Assembly: GCF_021538615.1 (NCBI RefSeq)
Contig: NZ_JAJHIZ010000003.1
Span: 4,650,001-4,714,000 of the forward strand
Source: Niabella agricola
GTDB taxonomy: Bacteria > Bacteroidota > Bacteroidia > Chitinophagales > Chitinophagaceae
Direction of reading: 5' to 3'
Length of the DNA: 64,000 nucleotides
Shown piece by piece: positions 36,179 through 44,903 of the stretch. A program made the translations under genes and the position numbers. How positions within the stretch are numbered: the stretch's first letter is position 1; each line of letters opens with the position of its first letter. The notes under the pieces were generated by a model. It was given only the letters and a program-made list of their open reading frames with translations, was not told where the DNA came from and did no database searches.

Positions 36179-38332
36179 ATGTTTTGGCGATATAAAATAG
36201 CAGGCCTTCTGCTTGTATGGTGTATCACTGTTACAGCAACGGCCCAGTCTTTGAAAAAGAGCATTTCCTATTACGGAGGCGATAAAAATGATCTGTACCT
36301 GCTGCTGAAAACACAGGGCTATACAATAAAACGTTATAACAGCCCGGAAGCGGCCATACAGGCGGCTCCTGTGGGCTCAGGTGTTTTTATCACGGCAGCG
36401 CAATACCCGGTGCCGGATCCAAAGAACCGCATCAGCGAAGGACTGGTACAAACCGCTGCTTCCCGCAGGTTGCGGTTATATGTGGAATATCCTTCGGCTT
36501 ATCCCGGACTGGATATTCCATCGCAACCACTGGAAACGCATTTGGAGCGGGGTGTGGTTACTACCGATCTGTTTGGTGCCCGGCTGCCACAACTGGCATT
36601 GCTGGGCATTCATAACTGTTATGTATGGCCGGTTAGTGCCGCTGATCCGTTGGTGGCGCTGGCCAAAGTTGTTGGCGTGGATAAAGCGGAATTGGGGCTG
36701 GACAGTACCAAGACCTATCCGTTATTATTCCGGAAGAATGGTGTGCTCATCAGCACCACTGCCCTGAGTAATTTTAAAACAGGCCGCTATGGTCCGGTAC
36801 AACCGGTTAAAACGCTGTTGTCGTACATCATAAAGGAGCTTACAGGTAGCGCTGAAGTTGCCATTAACAACTGGCCCCAGGATGTGCGGCCCATGTACGG
36901 CAGGAACGCACCCCTGCCCGCGAATGCCCTGCGAAACAGTGTACAAAAAGGAGTGGAATGGTTTGCGAATGGCCGGTTCTATGTACATCCCAGCTGGAAG
37001 GCAGACTGGATGAAATATGGTGGTGTGGACGGACTGAAACCGGTAGGCCCCCCGGTACCGCAGGACAAGCCCAATGGCGACGGATCGCTGGGGATCATTG
37101 AAGGGCATACCTCCACCATCTATTACGACGGCAGTCAGCAATACCGTTACTGGATGCGTGCCGATGTACAGGGAGAAGCCAGCATGGCACTGGCTGCTGC
37201 CGGCCAGCTGCTGAACAATGCGGAGTATAAAGCAAGAGCAGCAAATATCATTGACTTCCTTTTTAAAACCTCCAACCTGCGGGCCGGGCCCAAAAACGAT
37301 CCGGGTAGTCCGGCTTACGGATTGATCGGCTGGGCAACCACTAATGCCGGTACTTTTTATGGAGATGATAATGCCCGTGCGATACTCGGGGCGTTGGGCG
37401 CCGCGGGATATCTGAAAACGGATCAATGGGATAAGGAACTGGCGGAAGCCATCATGGCCAACTTCAGAACCACCGGCAAACAGGGGTTCCGGGGCGAACG
37501 GCTGGAGGAAAATGATATCATCAAAAACGGATGGCCCTATTATTATAACCGCAATCTGGAACATCCCTCACCCCATTTTGAGTCCTGGATGTGGGCGCTT
37601 TATTTATGGCTCTATGATAAAACACACTATGCGCCATTGCTGGAGCGTACAAAGGAAGCCATCGCCATTACGATGAAAGATTACCCGGATAAATGGAAAT
37701 GGGGCAGCAGCCTGCAAACCCAGCGCGCCCGGCTCATTCTGCCGCTGGCCTGGCTGGTGCGGGTGGAAGATACACCGCTGCACCGGCGCTGGCTGGATGA
37801 AATGGTTCATGAGATGCTGAAATACCAGGATGAAAGTGGTGCCATCCGGGAGGAGCTGGGAAAAGGAAAGGGTATGTTCCGGGAACTGAAGTCAAACAGC
37901 GACTACGGCTCGGATGAGGGGTCGCTGATTTCACAGAACGGGCAAAAAATATCCTGCATGCTGTACACAAATAATTTCGCGGTGTTCAGTCTGCATGAGG
38001 CGGCATTGGCCACCGGCAATAAGAGGTATATACAGGCGGTAAAAAAGTTGTCTGATTTTTTAACCCGTATACAGGTACAAAGCAGCAAACACAAGGATCT
38101 GGATGGGGCCTGGTTCCGCGCTTTCGACTACGGCAAGTGGGAATACTGGGCCTCCAATTCCGATGCGGGATGGGGCGCCTGGTGTACGCTTACGGGCTGG
38201 ATCCAAAGCTGGATCGTGACCACACAGGCTGAGATCCTGCAGCAGCAAAGCTTCTGGGATGTTACAAAGAATTCCGGCATGCGTACCACCGGTGCGGCCG
38301 TTATTGATCAGATGATGAAAAAAACTGAATGA
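36179..38332 (+). CDS. Secreted protein: GATase-like domain plus alpha/alpha barrel
   Basis: 717 residues with a signal peptide ending near TATAQ (residue 23). The N-terminal part (about 25-225) has an alternating beta/alpha pattern like GATase-like sugar-binding domains (YYGGDKNDLYLLLKTQGYTIKRYNSPEAAI; GSGVFITAAQYPV). From about 255 to 690 there is a chain of paired helices with aromatic-rich loops (GEASMALAAAGQLLNNAEYK; GDDNARAILGALGAAGYL; HPSPHFESWMWALYLWLYDK; SDAGWGAWCTLTGWIQSW), typical of alpha/alpha-toroid glycosidases and lyases. I cannot assign a CAZy family. It likely cleaves a glycan in the periplasm. Its stop overlaps the start of the following GH172 gene (ATGA), so coupling is expected. 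Confidence 0.75.
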   Translation: MFWRYKIAGLLLVWCITVTATAQSLKKSISYYGGDKNDLYLLLKTQGYTIKRYNSPEAAIQAAPVGSGVFITAAQYPVPDPKNRISEGLVQTAASRRLRLYVEYPSAYPGLDIPSQPLETHLERGVVTTDLFGARLPQLALLGIHNCYVWPVSAADPLVALAKVVGVDKAELGLDSTKTYPLLFRKNGVLISTTALSNFKTGRYGPVQPVKTLLSYIIKELTGSAEVAINNWPQDVRPMYGRNAPLPANALRNSVQKGVEWFANGRFYVHPSWKADWMKYGGVDGLKPVGPPVPQDKPNGDGSLGIIEGHTSTIYYDGSQQYRYWMRADVQGEASMALAAAGQLLNNAEYKARAANIIDFLFKTSNLRAGPKNDPGSPAYGLIGWATTNAGTFYGDDNARAILGALGAAGYLKTDQWDKELAEAIMANFRTTGKQGFRGERLEENDIIKNGWPYYYNRNLEHPSPHFESWMWALYLWLYDKTHYAPLLERTKEAIAITMKDYPDKWKWGSSLQTQRARLILPLAWLVRVEDTPLHRRWLDEMVHEMLKYQDESGAIREELGKGKGMFRELKSNSDYGSDEGSLISQNGQKISCMLYTNNFAVFSLHEAALATGNKRYIQAVKKLSDFLTRIQVQSSKHKDLDGAWFRAFDYGKWEYWASNSDAGWGAWCTLTGWIQSWIVTTQAEILQQQSFWDVTKNSGMRTTGAAVIDQMMKKTE

Positions 38333-39513
38333 TGAAAAAAATTGCAATTGTATTATTAATGGGGATATGGATGGCCGGCACTGTTTGCGGCCAAACAACG
38401 GCCAATGACCTGGCCGCGCTTTCGATGATGCAGGACGGCGTGATCTCAAAGCGGGTAAGCAGCCATGATACGGCCGGCGCCGGTAATGATTTTATACGGA
38501 TCGCTGATAAAGAAACAAGAACCATCTTTGATGTAAAGGGAGCCGGTATGATCAATCATATCTGGATCACGATGGCGCCGGGGCCGGAAGCCCTGAGCCG
38601 TAATGATGTGATCCTGAAAATGTACTGGGACGGAAATACATCGCCTTCGGTGATGGCGCCCATCGGGCCTTTCTTCGGACAGGGATGGAATGAATCGTAT
38701 ACCTATAGCTCGCTGCCCTTATCGGCCAGCCCGGTAAACGGCAAGGGAATGGTCTGTTATTTTTCGATGCCTTTTGCAAAAGGGGCCCGCATTGAGATCG
38801 AGAACCAGGCCGGCAAGGAGATCAGTCATTTTTACTATTATGTAGATTATGTGGAAATGGACCGGTTGCCTGCAAAAGCCGGGCGGTTTCATGCCTGGTA
38901 CAATAAGCAGCTGACCGAAACCTCGAAAACCGAAGGTGAAAACGAATGGGCCATTTTTGGAAAGCCGGGAAACAATACGACCGGTAAAGACAATTACCTG
39001 ATCGCCGATATCAAAGGCAAAGGGCATTTTGTGGGGGTGAATTATTATGTGCATGCGCCCACACCGATGTGGTACGGCGAAGGGAACGACCGCATCGAGA
39101 TCGATGGGGCAAAGGGTACAGTGCTTAAAGGCACGGGAACGGAAGACTATTTTAATACCGCCTGGTGTCCGAAATCCATTTATGAACATCCGTATTACGG
39201 GTATGCAAGGGTGAATAATGATATTGGCTGGATGGGCCGGACGCACCTGTACCGGTTCAATATCACTGATCCTTTCTATTTTAATACGTCCTTCCGTTTT
39301 TCGATCGAACACGGGCATAACAATGTATTGACGTTGGATCTGGCCAGCGTGGCTTACTGGTATCAGCCGGAGGCGCATGCGGTTCCTGCCATTCCTTCAA
39401 AAGAGGCCCGGCAGCCGATGCCGATGATCGATATTGGTGACATTCACCGCTGGCGCAACGAGTGGCGCAAAAGCAAGGGTAATGATCCGAAATTATGGGG
39501 GAATGAGCGTTGA
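38329..39513 (+). CDS. GH172 (DUF2961) glycoside hydrolase, tandem copy A
   Basis: 394 residues (MMKK start; 38329 or 38332), signal peptide to about residue 22 (..GTVCGQ). GH172 pattern: VKGAGMINHIWITMAPGPEALSRNDVILKMYWDGN, GPFFGQGWNE, FSMPFAKGARIEIENQ. Candidate catalytic residues E251 (WYGEG) and E272 (GTGTEDYF), 21 apart as in characterised GH172 members. Predicted to hydrolyse alpha-furanosides (D-fructofuranose or D-arabinofuranose). It resembles the next gene along almost its full length, a local duplication. Its start overlaps the previous stop. Confidence 0.9.
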   Translation: MMKKIAIVLLMGIWMAGTVCGQTTANDLAALSMMQDGVISKRVSSHDTAGAGNDFIRIADKETRTIFDVKGAGMINHIWITMAPGPEALSRNDVILKMYWDGNTSPSVMAPIGPFFGQGWNESYTYSSLPLSASPVNGKGMVCYFSMPFAKGARIEIENQAGKEISHFYYYVDYVEMDRLPAKAGRFHAWYNKQLTETSKTEGENEWAIFGKPGNNTTGKDNYLIADIKGKGHFVGVNYYVHAPTPMWYGEGNDRIEIDGAKGTVLKGTGTEDYFNTAWCPKSIYEHPYYGYARVNNDIGWMGRTHLYRFNITDPFYFNTSFRFSIEHGHNNVLTLDLASVAYWYQPEAHAVPAIPSKEARQPMPMIDIGDIHRWRNEWRKSKGNDPKLWGNER

Positions 39514-39628
39514 TGTTTGGTCCGGGTCTACATTGTATGGCATTATTGGGAAGCGTACGCTGTGTCGCACCTGTCCCACTTGTCACTGATAACAATCATC
39601 ATCGCTCTAGTTGAATTAAAAAAGGCTC

Positions 39629-40789
39629 ATGAAAAAAAATCTCATCCTGCTCATCCTGCTGGCCGGTGCGCTGCAATTGGCCGCACAGGACCTGATGGGC
39701 CTGACCGCCATAAAGCAGGGCGTAAAAACGAAGCGGGTCAGCAGTTACGACCGGTCTGGAGATAATCATGATAACCTGAAGGATATAAAGCCCGGGGAAA
39801 AACGGACGATCTTTAATGTGGAAGGCGCTGGGATCATTGATCATATCTGGATGACGCTTTCGCCGGAGCCAAATGTGCTCAGCCGGAATGATGTGCTCCT
39901 CCGGATGTACTGGGATGGTAATACATATCCGTCTGTGGAAGCGCCGGTTGGGCCATTCTTCGGGCAGGGGTGGAACGAAGCGTACCTGTTTACATCGGCA
40001 GCGCTGGCCGCTACACCTACGAATGGAAACGGGCTGGTAAGTTATTTTGCCATGCCCTTTGCAAAGGGCGCCCGTATCGAAATTGAAAACCAGACCGGCC
40101 GCAATATCAGTGCCCTGTATTTTTACATCGATTACCAGGAAATGAAAGCCTTACCTCCGCAAACGGGCCGGTTTCATGCCTGGTATAATAAGCAGCTGAC
40201 CGTGCCGGTGGATAGCGTGGAAAATGAACACTGGATGTTTGGTGGCAACCCGCCTAATAAAAACGGTGAGGAAAATTATATGATTGCGGATATAAAAGGC
40301 AGGGGGCATTTTGTGGGCGTTAATTATTATGTGCAGGCGCCCACGCCTTACTGGTACGGTGAGGGCGATGATATGTGGTTTATAGACGGCGATACCTTGC
40401 CAACGATGAATGGTACCGGTACTGAAGATTATTTTAATACTTCGTGGGGAGCACCGAAAGCGCCCTATTCCTCGCCTTATTTTGGCTATGCAAAAGTGAA
40501 TGAGGATATCGGGTTCCTGGGCCGCACCCATATCTACCGGTTTCATATCGCCGACCCGGTTTACTTCGACCAGTCGTTGCGGTTTTCCATCGAGCATGGG
40601 AGCAATAATGTGCTAACGCTGGACCTGGCCAGTGTGGCTTACTGGTACCAGGATGTGGCCGCCCGTATACCGCCCATACCGGATGCGGCAGCACGCCGGC
40701 CGATGCCGCTGATCGGTCCTGTTGATATCCACCGCTGGCGGAATGAATGGCGGAAAAGCAAGGGGAATGATACCCGCCTATGGCGGTAA
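39629..40789 (+). CDS. GH172 (DUF2961) glycoside hydrolase, tandem copy B
   Basis: 386 residues, signal peptide to about residue 20 (..ALQLAAQ). It matches copy A through most of its length, for example LSRNDVLLRMYWDGN, GPFFGQGWNEAY, AMPFAKGARIEIENQ, GRFHAWYNKQLT and the C-terminal HRWRNEWRKSKGND. Candidate catalytic residues are E245 (YWYGEG) and E266 (GTGTEDYF), again 21 apart. The loop just after GTGTEDYF and the segment after the first Glu (DDMWFIDGDTLPTMN against NDRIEIDGAKGTVLK) differ, which would be the place to look for different substrate preference. A 115-base gap separates it from copy A. Confidence 0.9.
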   Translation: MKKNLILLILLAGALQLAAQDLMGLTAIKQGVKTKRVSSYDRSGDNHDNLKDIKPGEKRTIFNVEGAGIIDHIWMTLSPEPNVLSRNDVLLRMYWDGNTYPSVEAPVGPFFGQGWNEAYLFTSAALAATPTNGNGLVSYFAMPFAKGARIEIENQTGRNISALYFYIDYQEMKALPPQTGRFHAWYNKQLTVPVDSVENEHWMFGGNPPNKNGEENYMIADIKGRGHFVGVNYYVQAPTPYWYGEGDDMWFIDGDTLPTMNGTGTEDYFNTSWGAPKAPYSSPYFGYAKVNEDIGFLGRTHIYRFHIADPVYFDQSLRFSIEHGSNNVLTLDLASVAYWYQDVAARIPPIPDAAARRPMPLIGPVDIHRWRNEWRKSKGNDTRLWR

Positions 40790-40849
40790 ACGAGTGCCGA
40801 TTTTAATAATAACAGGATTAAATCAAAGAACTAAAAAAGGAAAACAATT

Positions 40850-42127
40850 ATGGCGCGTTTTATCAAACAGGGGAAGGCTGTAACCGAATTGCAGCAGGAG
40901 CATTCGAACGTAAAAGGAACCGTGGAAGCGATGATCCGGAGTATTGAATCCGGTGGGGATGAGGCCGTACGTGCGTATGCGGAGCGGCTGGATCAATGGA
41001 CACCGGCATCCTTCCGGCTTTCAGCTGACCAGATACAAGCCATTGTAGACCGCACACCGCAGCAGGTAAAGGACGATATCCTTTTTGCGCAGCAGCAGAT
41101 CCGTTTTTTTGCAATGCAGCAGCGCAATACGTTGCTGGACCTGGAAGTGGAAACGCTTCCGGGTGTATTTTTAGGACATAAGAACATTCCCGTGAACAGT
41201 GTGGGATGTTATGTTCCGGGTGGCCGGTATCCGATGGTGGCCTCGGCACATATGAGTGTGCTGACCGCCAAAGTAGCGGGTGTACAAAGGGTGATTGCCT
41301 GCACGCCACCCATACTGGGAAAGATACCGGAGGCTACGGTTTGTGCCATGCATTTTGCCGGCGCAGATGAGATTTATATACTGGGAGGAGTACAGGCACT
41401 TTGTGCGATGGCCATTGGTACGGATTCCATCCCGGGTGTGGACATGATCGTTGGGCCGGGCAATGCCTATGTGGCAGAGGCTAAGCGGCAACTTTTCGGA
41501 AGGGTAGGGATCGATCTGCTGGCGGGTCCAACGGAAGTGCTGGTGATTGCGGATGAAACAGCGGATGCCGAGATGGTTGCCTGCGACCTGCTGGGACAGG
41601 CAGAGCATGGTCCTACTTCCCCGGCGGCGCTGATCACTACCTCCGAAAGCCTGGCACAGGAAACCCTCGTTGAAATAGAACGCCAACTGAAAACCTTGTC
41701 CACAGCAGATCTTGCGGGAGCGGCCTGGAGGGACTACGGATCGGTGATCATAGTGAGCGATATCGCGGAGGCGGTTGCGGAAGCAGACAAGCTGGCCTAT
41801 GAACATGTAGAGGTGCTTACGGCCGATCCTTCTTATTTCCTGGAACACATGACTAATTATGGTGCCCTGTTCCTGGGTCCCGAAACCAATGTGGCGTATG
41901 GCGACAAGGTCATCGGCACCAATCATACCCTGCCTACCATGAAGGCAGCACGCTATACCGGCGGACTGTGGGTAGGTAAATTTATAAAAACCTGTACCTA
42001 TCAGCGTTGCACCCCGGAGGCCAGCGCCAAAATAGGTATGTATGCCGAACGTCTTTGTGAACTGGAAGGTTTTGCCGGGCATAAACGGCAGGCCAACCTG
42101 CGGGTAAAGCGCTATTACCAAAAATGA
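40850..42127 (+). CDS. Histidinol-dehydrogenase homologue in a sugar locus
   Basis: 425 residues, no signal peptide. It is clearly of the HisD family: [56 protein letters not shown]. By alignment to the well-known E. coli enzyme, the Zn ligands Gln/His/Asp/His correspond to Q250, H253, D352 and H411, and the Glu-His base pair to E318/H319, with the same spacings. No other histidine gene is present, and it sits in a glycan operon, so it more likely oxidises an alcohol group of a sugar, polyol or related compound to the acid in two NAD-linked steps. HisD homologues with such roles exist (for example HpsN, acting on dihydroxypropanesulfonate). Substrate here unknown. Confidence 0.8.
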   Translation: MARFIKQGKAVTELQQEHSNVKGTVEAMIRSIESGGDEAVRAYAERLDQWTPASFRLSADQIQAIVDRTPQQVKDDILFAQQQIRFFAMQQRNTLLDLEVETLPGVFLGHKNIPVNSVGCYVPGGRYPMVASAHMSVLTAKVAGVQRVIACTPPILGKIPEATVCAMHFAGADEIYILGGVQALCAMAIGTDSIPGVDMIVGPGNAYVAEAKRQLFGRVGIDLLAGPTEVLVIADETADAEMVACDLLGQAEHGPTSPAALITTSESLAQETLVEIERQLKTLSTADLAGAAWRDYGSVIIVSDIAEAVAEADKLAYEHVEVLTADPSYFLEHMTNYGALFLGPETNVAYGDKVIGTNHTLPTMKAARYTGGLWVGKFIKTCTYQRCTPEASAKIGMYAERLCELEGFAGHKRQANLRVKRYYQK

Positions 42128-42150
42128 TGGTTAATTAAAATAAAATTTCG

Positions 42151-42158
42151 CAACTTTG
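42151..42158 (+). promoter_or_regulatory. Possible internal promoter element (CAACTTTG)
   Basis: One base from TAnnTTTG, 50 bases ahead of the DUF4091 gene and after the HisD-like gene. The same CAACTTTG form occurs before the epimerase at 6935. No good -33 TTG. It could give extra transcription of the second half of the locus. Confidence 0.3.
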
Positions 42159-42208
42159 AAGGAGTGCTTAAACGATAAAGTAAGGCACTTTCCTTTAAAC
42201 AGAAAATC

Positions 42209-43897
42209 ATGAACAGACTTGCACAACGATTGTTGATTCTTTTTGCCGGTGCTTTGTTGAGCACCGCCGGCGGAGCCCGAACATCGAACCCGCCTATGAG
42301 TATTTGGCTGACCACTTCACTGCAACGGGTATTTCCGCAATCACCTGCTCAAACCACTACCCAACTGGAGTTGCTGGCCGCCCGGAACAGCCGTGTTTCA
42401 TTCCAGGTTGCTTTCCGCAGCAACATGAAAGATCAAACGCATATATCCTGTAACATGGAGGGCGCGGAAGCGGTGCATCCGCAGGTACGTTTTGTAGGAC
42501 TGGTGCCGATGCACCATTTTAATACGGATGTCAGCGCAGAGGAGCTGGATGGAAGGGGATACCTGCCCGGCTGGCTGCCCGATCCGCTGTACCCGGTAAC
42601 CAAAACCGAAGCCAATCCTTTTGAAAGCCGTTCGTTCTGGATCACGCTGCAGATCCCGGCTGCGCTGTCGCCCGGGATACACCGTTACAAAGTACGGATG
42701 CGCTGGCAGGAAGGGAAGGAAGAAAAGGATACGGCATTAACGGTTAACCTAAACGTAAGTACGTTGACCCTGCAACCCCGGAAAAACTTCTACGTCACCC
42801 ACTGGTGGCGGGGTGAGGCCATTGCCCTCCAGTACAAAACAAAAATGTTTGACGAACGGTGGTGGAAGCTGACGCGGGCCTGCATGAAAAACCTGATCGA
42901 GCATGGCAATGATGTGGCATTTATCCAGAACTTCTTCGAGCTGCGGGCGGTGTTCAAAGAACCTTGTCAGATGCTGATCGTAAATGAACCAAGTCCCGGA
43001 AAATATGAATTTGACTGGTCGCGGATCAAACGCTTTGTAGACCTGTGCCGGGAGCTGGGCTATAAAAAATTTGAATGGGCACATCTCTGGCTGTACTGGG
43101 GTGTGCAGGACGCCATGCATGTGTATAAAAAAGAAGGTGATGCGTATAAATTGTTATGGGCAGAAAATCTTTCGGGCACATCCGATACCTATATCAATTT
43201 TTTAAAACAATGTCTGCCGGAACTGCATCGCTTCCTCATAAAGGAAAAGCTGCTGGAGGATTCGTATTTTCATCTCTCGGATGAGCCCTGGTCCGAGCAC
43301 GTGGAAAACTATAAAAAAGCACGCGATATACTTCGCCGGCTGGCTCCCTGGATGAAAGTAATGGATGCCTTAAGCGATGTGCGGTATGGCCGGGAGCACC
43401 TTACTGATATCCCGGTGCCGATTATTAGCTCAGATGAAGCATACCGGAAGGAAAACATTCCGCACTGGGTTTATTTCTGCACGGGTCCGCGTAATAAATG
43501 GCTCAACCGTTTATATGATACGCCGCTGCCCAAATTACGGATGAGCGGGTGGCTGTTTTATAAGCTGAAAGCCCAGGGCTTCCTGCATTGGGGATATAAT
43601 TTCTGGTATAAGCTGGACAAAGAGGAAGCAGGAGACCCCTTTACCGAAGGTGCTGCTTATGCCTATCCGGGCATCGCGTCCGGTGATCCGTTTACGGTAT
43701 ATCCCGGTCCGGACGGGCCCTATGACTCAGTCCGGTGGGAGGTCTTTTCAGAATCGTTGCAGGACTATGCTGTTTTACAATCAGCGGGCATACAGCCGGA
43801 AGACGCCCTGTTGTCGCCGCTGCATACCTATGAAGATTTTCCCAGGAGCGAGCAATGGATCCGGGAAACCCTGAAAAAAGTTTTAGTCAAAAATTAA
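42209..43897 (+). CDS. DUF4091-type secreted glycoside hydrolase-like protein
   Basis: 562 residues, signal peptide to about residue 23 (..LSTAGGA). An N-terminal beta-rich domain (30-190) precedes a TIM-barrel-like region (NFYVTHWW; FDWSRIKRFVDLCRELGYKKFEWAHLW; YFHLSDEPW with D358-E359-P360) and the C-terminal DUF4091 signature (GFLHWGYNFWYK ... GDPFTVYPGPDGPYDSVRWEVFSESLQDYAVL). SDEP in a barrel of this kind usually carries a catalytic Glu. The family is common in Bacteroidota glycan loci but I know of no firm substrate. It ends directly before the next gene (stop at 43895-43897, start at 43898). Confidence 0.8.
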   Translation: MNRLAQRLLILFAGALLSTAGGARTSNPPMSIWLTTSLQRVFPQSPAQTTTQLELLAARNSRVSFQVAFRSNMKDQTHISCNMEGAEAVHPQVRFVGLVPMHHFNTDVSAEELDGRGYLPGWLPDPLYPVTKTEANPFESRSFWITLQIPAALSPGIHRYKVRMRWQEGKEEKDTALTVNLNVSTLTLQPRKNFYVTHWWRGEAIALQYKTKMFDERWWKLTRACMKNLIEHGNDVAFIQNFFELRAVFKEPCQMLIVNEPSPGKYEFDWSRIKRFVDLCRELGYKKFEWAHLWLYWGVQDAMHVYKKEGDAYKLLWAENLSGTSDTYINFLKQCLPELHRFLIKEKLLEDSYFHLSDEPWSEHVENYKKARDILRRLAPWMKVMDALSDVRYGREHLTDIPVPIISSDEAYRKENIPHWVYFCTGPRNKWLNRLYDTPLPKLRMSGWLFYKLKAQGFLHWGYNFWYKLDKEEAGDPFTEGAAYAYPGIASGDPFTVYPGPDGPYDSVRWEVFSESLQDYAVLQSAGIQPEDALLSPLHTYEDFPRSEQWIRETLKKVLVKN

Positions 43898-44902
43898 ATG
43901 GATTCACAGGCGCCGGTGTGTAACCGGTTCCATAAAACAGCTGCAGTGCATAAGGAAAAATGGATAATAGGCCTCTTTTTATTAAGCTTTCACCTGATGA
44001 AGGCACAGGCCCAAAAGATAGAAGTGCCGCAGATTGCAGGGGCATGGGTACATATTTTTGATCCGGCAGAGACCCGGGCAAAAGACAGCTCCTGGTATAC
44101 CAATGATCATTGTTTTGTAAAAGCGGCTGATGGCTCCTGGCATGCTTTCGGGATTATACATCATCTGCCCATTGCTCCCTGGAAGGAGACCCGTTTCTTT
44201 CATATTACAGCGCGCTCTTTGAAGCAGGCGCATTGGGAAGATAAAGGGTATGCCATGACGGCCGAACCCGGTGTGGAACGTGTATTATGGGCGCCACATA
44301 TTGTTAAAGAGAAAAGGCGCTATCACCTGTTTTACAATACGGGTAATCTGCAGGAAAATGCACCCAACTATGCTTCCTGGGGACAACTGCGCCTGGCTAC
44401 CGGTACCGACCTGTATCAATGGGAGCGGCATGCGCTGAATCCCTTGTTTAGTGATGCCGGCCATGCCCGGGATTCGTACATCATGAAGCATAAAGGTGTT
44501 TATTATTACTACTATACACGCACGTTCAGCGAAACCGATCTCCGTTCGGTGGTAGCCGTACGTACCGGGCCGGATCTGTATCATTGGAGCGGTCCGCAGA
44601 TCGCCCATACACAGCCCTACCGGGTAGATTGGGGCGGGGATGCGGAAAGTCCATTTGTGGTAAAAAAAGGCGGACTGTTCTATCTTTTTATCTGCCGGGC
44701 GATGACGGAGTATAATCGTACCGATGTATACTGGTCTGCAAACCCGCTGCATTTTCCCAATGAAAATTTTGTAGGCACATTGCCGGTGCATGCTGCGGAG
44801 ATTATTTATGATAAAAAGGATGGCTGGTTTATTTCCAATACCGGCTGGGATAAAAAAGGGCTTTACCTGGCGCCGCTGAAATGGGGATCAAAAGGAAAAT
44901 AA
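43898..44902 (+). CDS. Five-bladed beta-propeller glycosidase (GH43/GH32-like)
   Basis: 334 residues. A hydrophobic stretch at about 22-38 (WIIGLFLLSFHLMKAQAQ) after a basic start looks like a late signal peptide; a shorter start may exist. The three acidic residues expected of GH43/GH32-clan propellers can be placed: D70 (YTNDHCF), D192 (HARDSYI) and E250 (DAESPFV), with the GH43-like WAPHIV at 131-136. Such enzymes cleave furanosides (beta-fructosides, arabinofuranosides) or xylosides. With four GH172 genes around, a furanose substrate is the natural guess. It starts immediately after the DUF4091 stop and ends two bases before the long GH172 gene. Confidence 0.7.
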   Translation: MDSQAPVCNRFHKTAAVHKEKWIIGLFLLSFHLMKAQAQKIEVPQIAGAWVHIFDPAETRAKDSSWYTNDHCFVKAADGSWHAFGIIHHLPIAPWKETRFFHITARSLKQAHWEDKGYAMTAEPGVERVLWAPHIVKEKRRYHLFYNTGNLQENAPNYASWGQLRLATGTDLYQWERHALNPLFSDAGHARDSYIMKHKGVYYYYYTRTFSETDLRSVVAVRTGPDLYHWSGPQIAHTQPYRVDWGGDAESPFVVKKGGLFYLFICRAMTEYNRTDVYWSANPLHFPNENFVGTLPVHAAEIIYDKKDGWFISNTGWDKKGLYLAPLKWGSKGK

Positions 44903-44903
44903 A

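Noticed and set aside
40850..42127. Calling the HisD homologue the histidine-biosynthesis hisD
   Set aside because: No other his gene is near and it sits inside a glycan operon; the family call is kept but the gene symbol is withheld.
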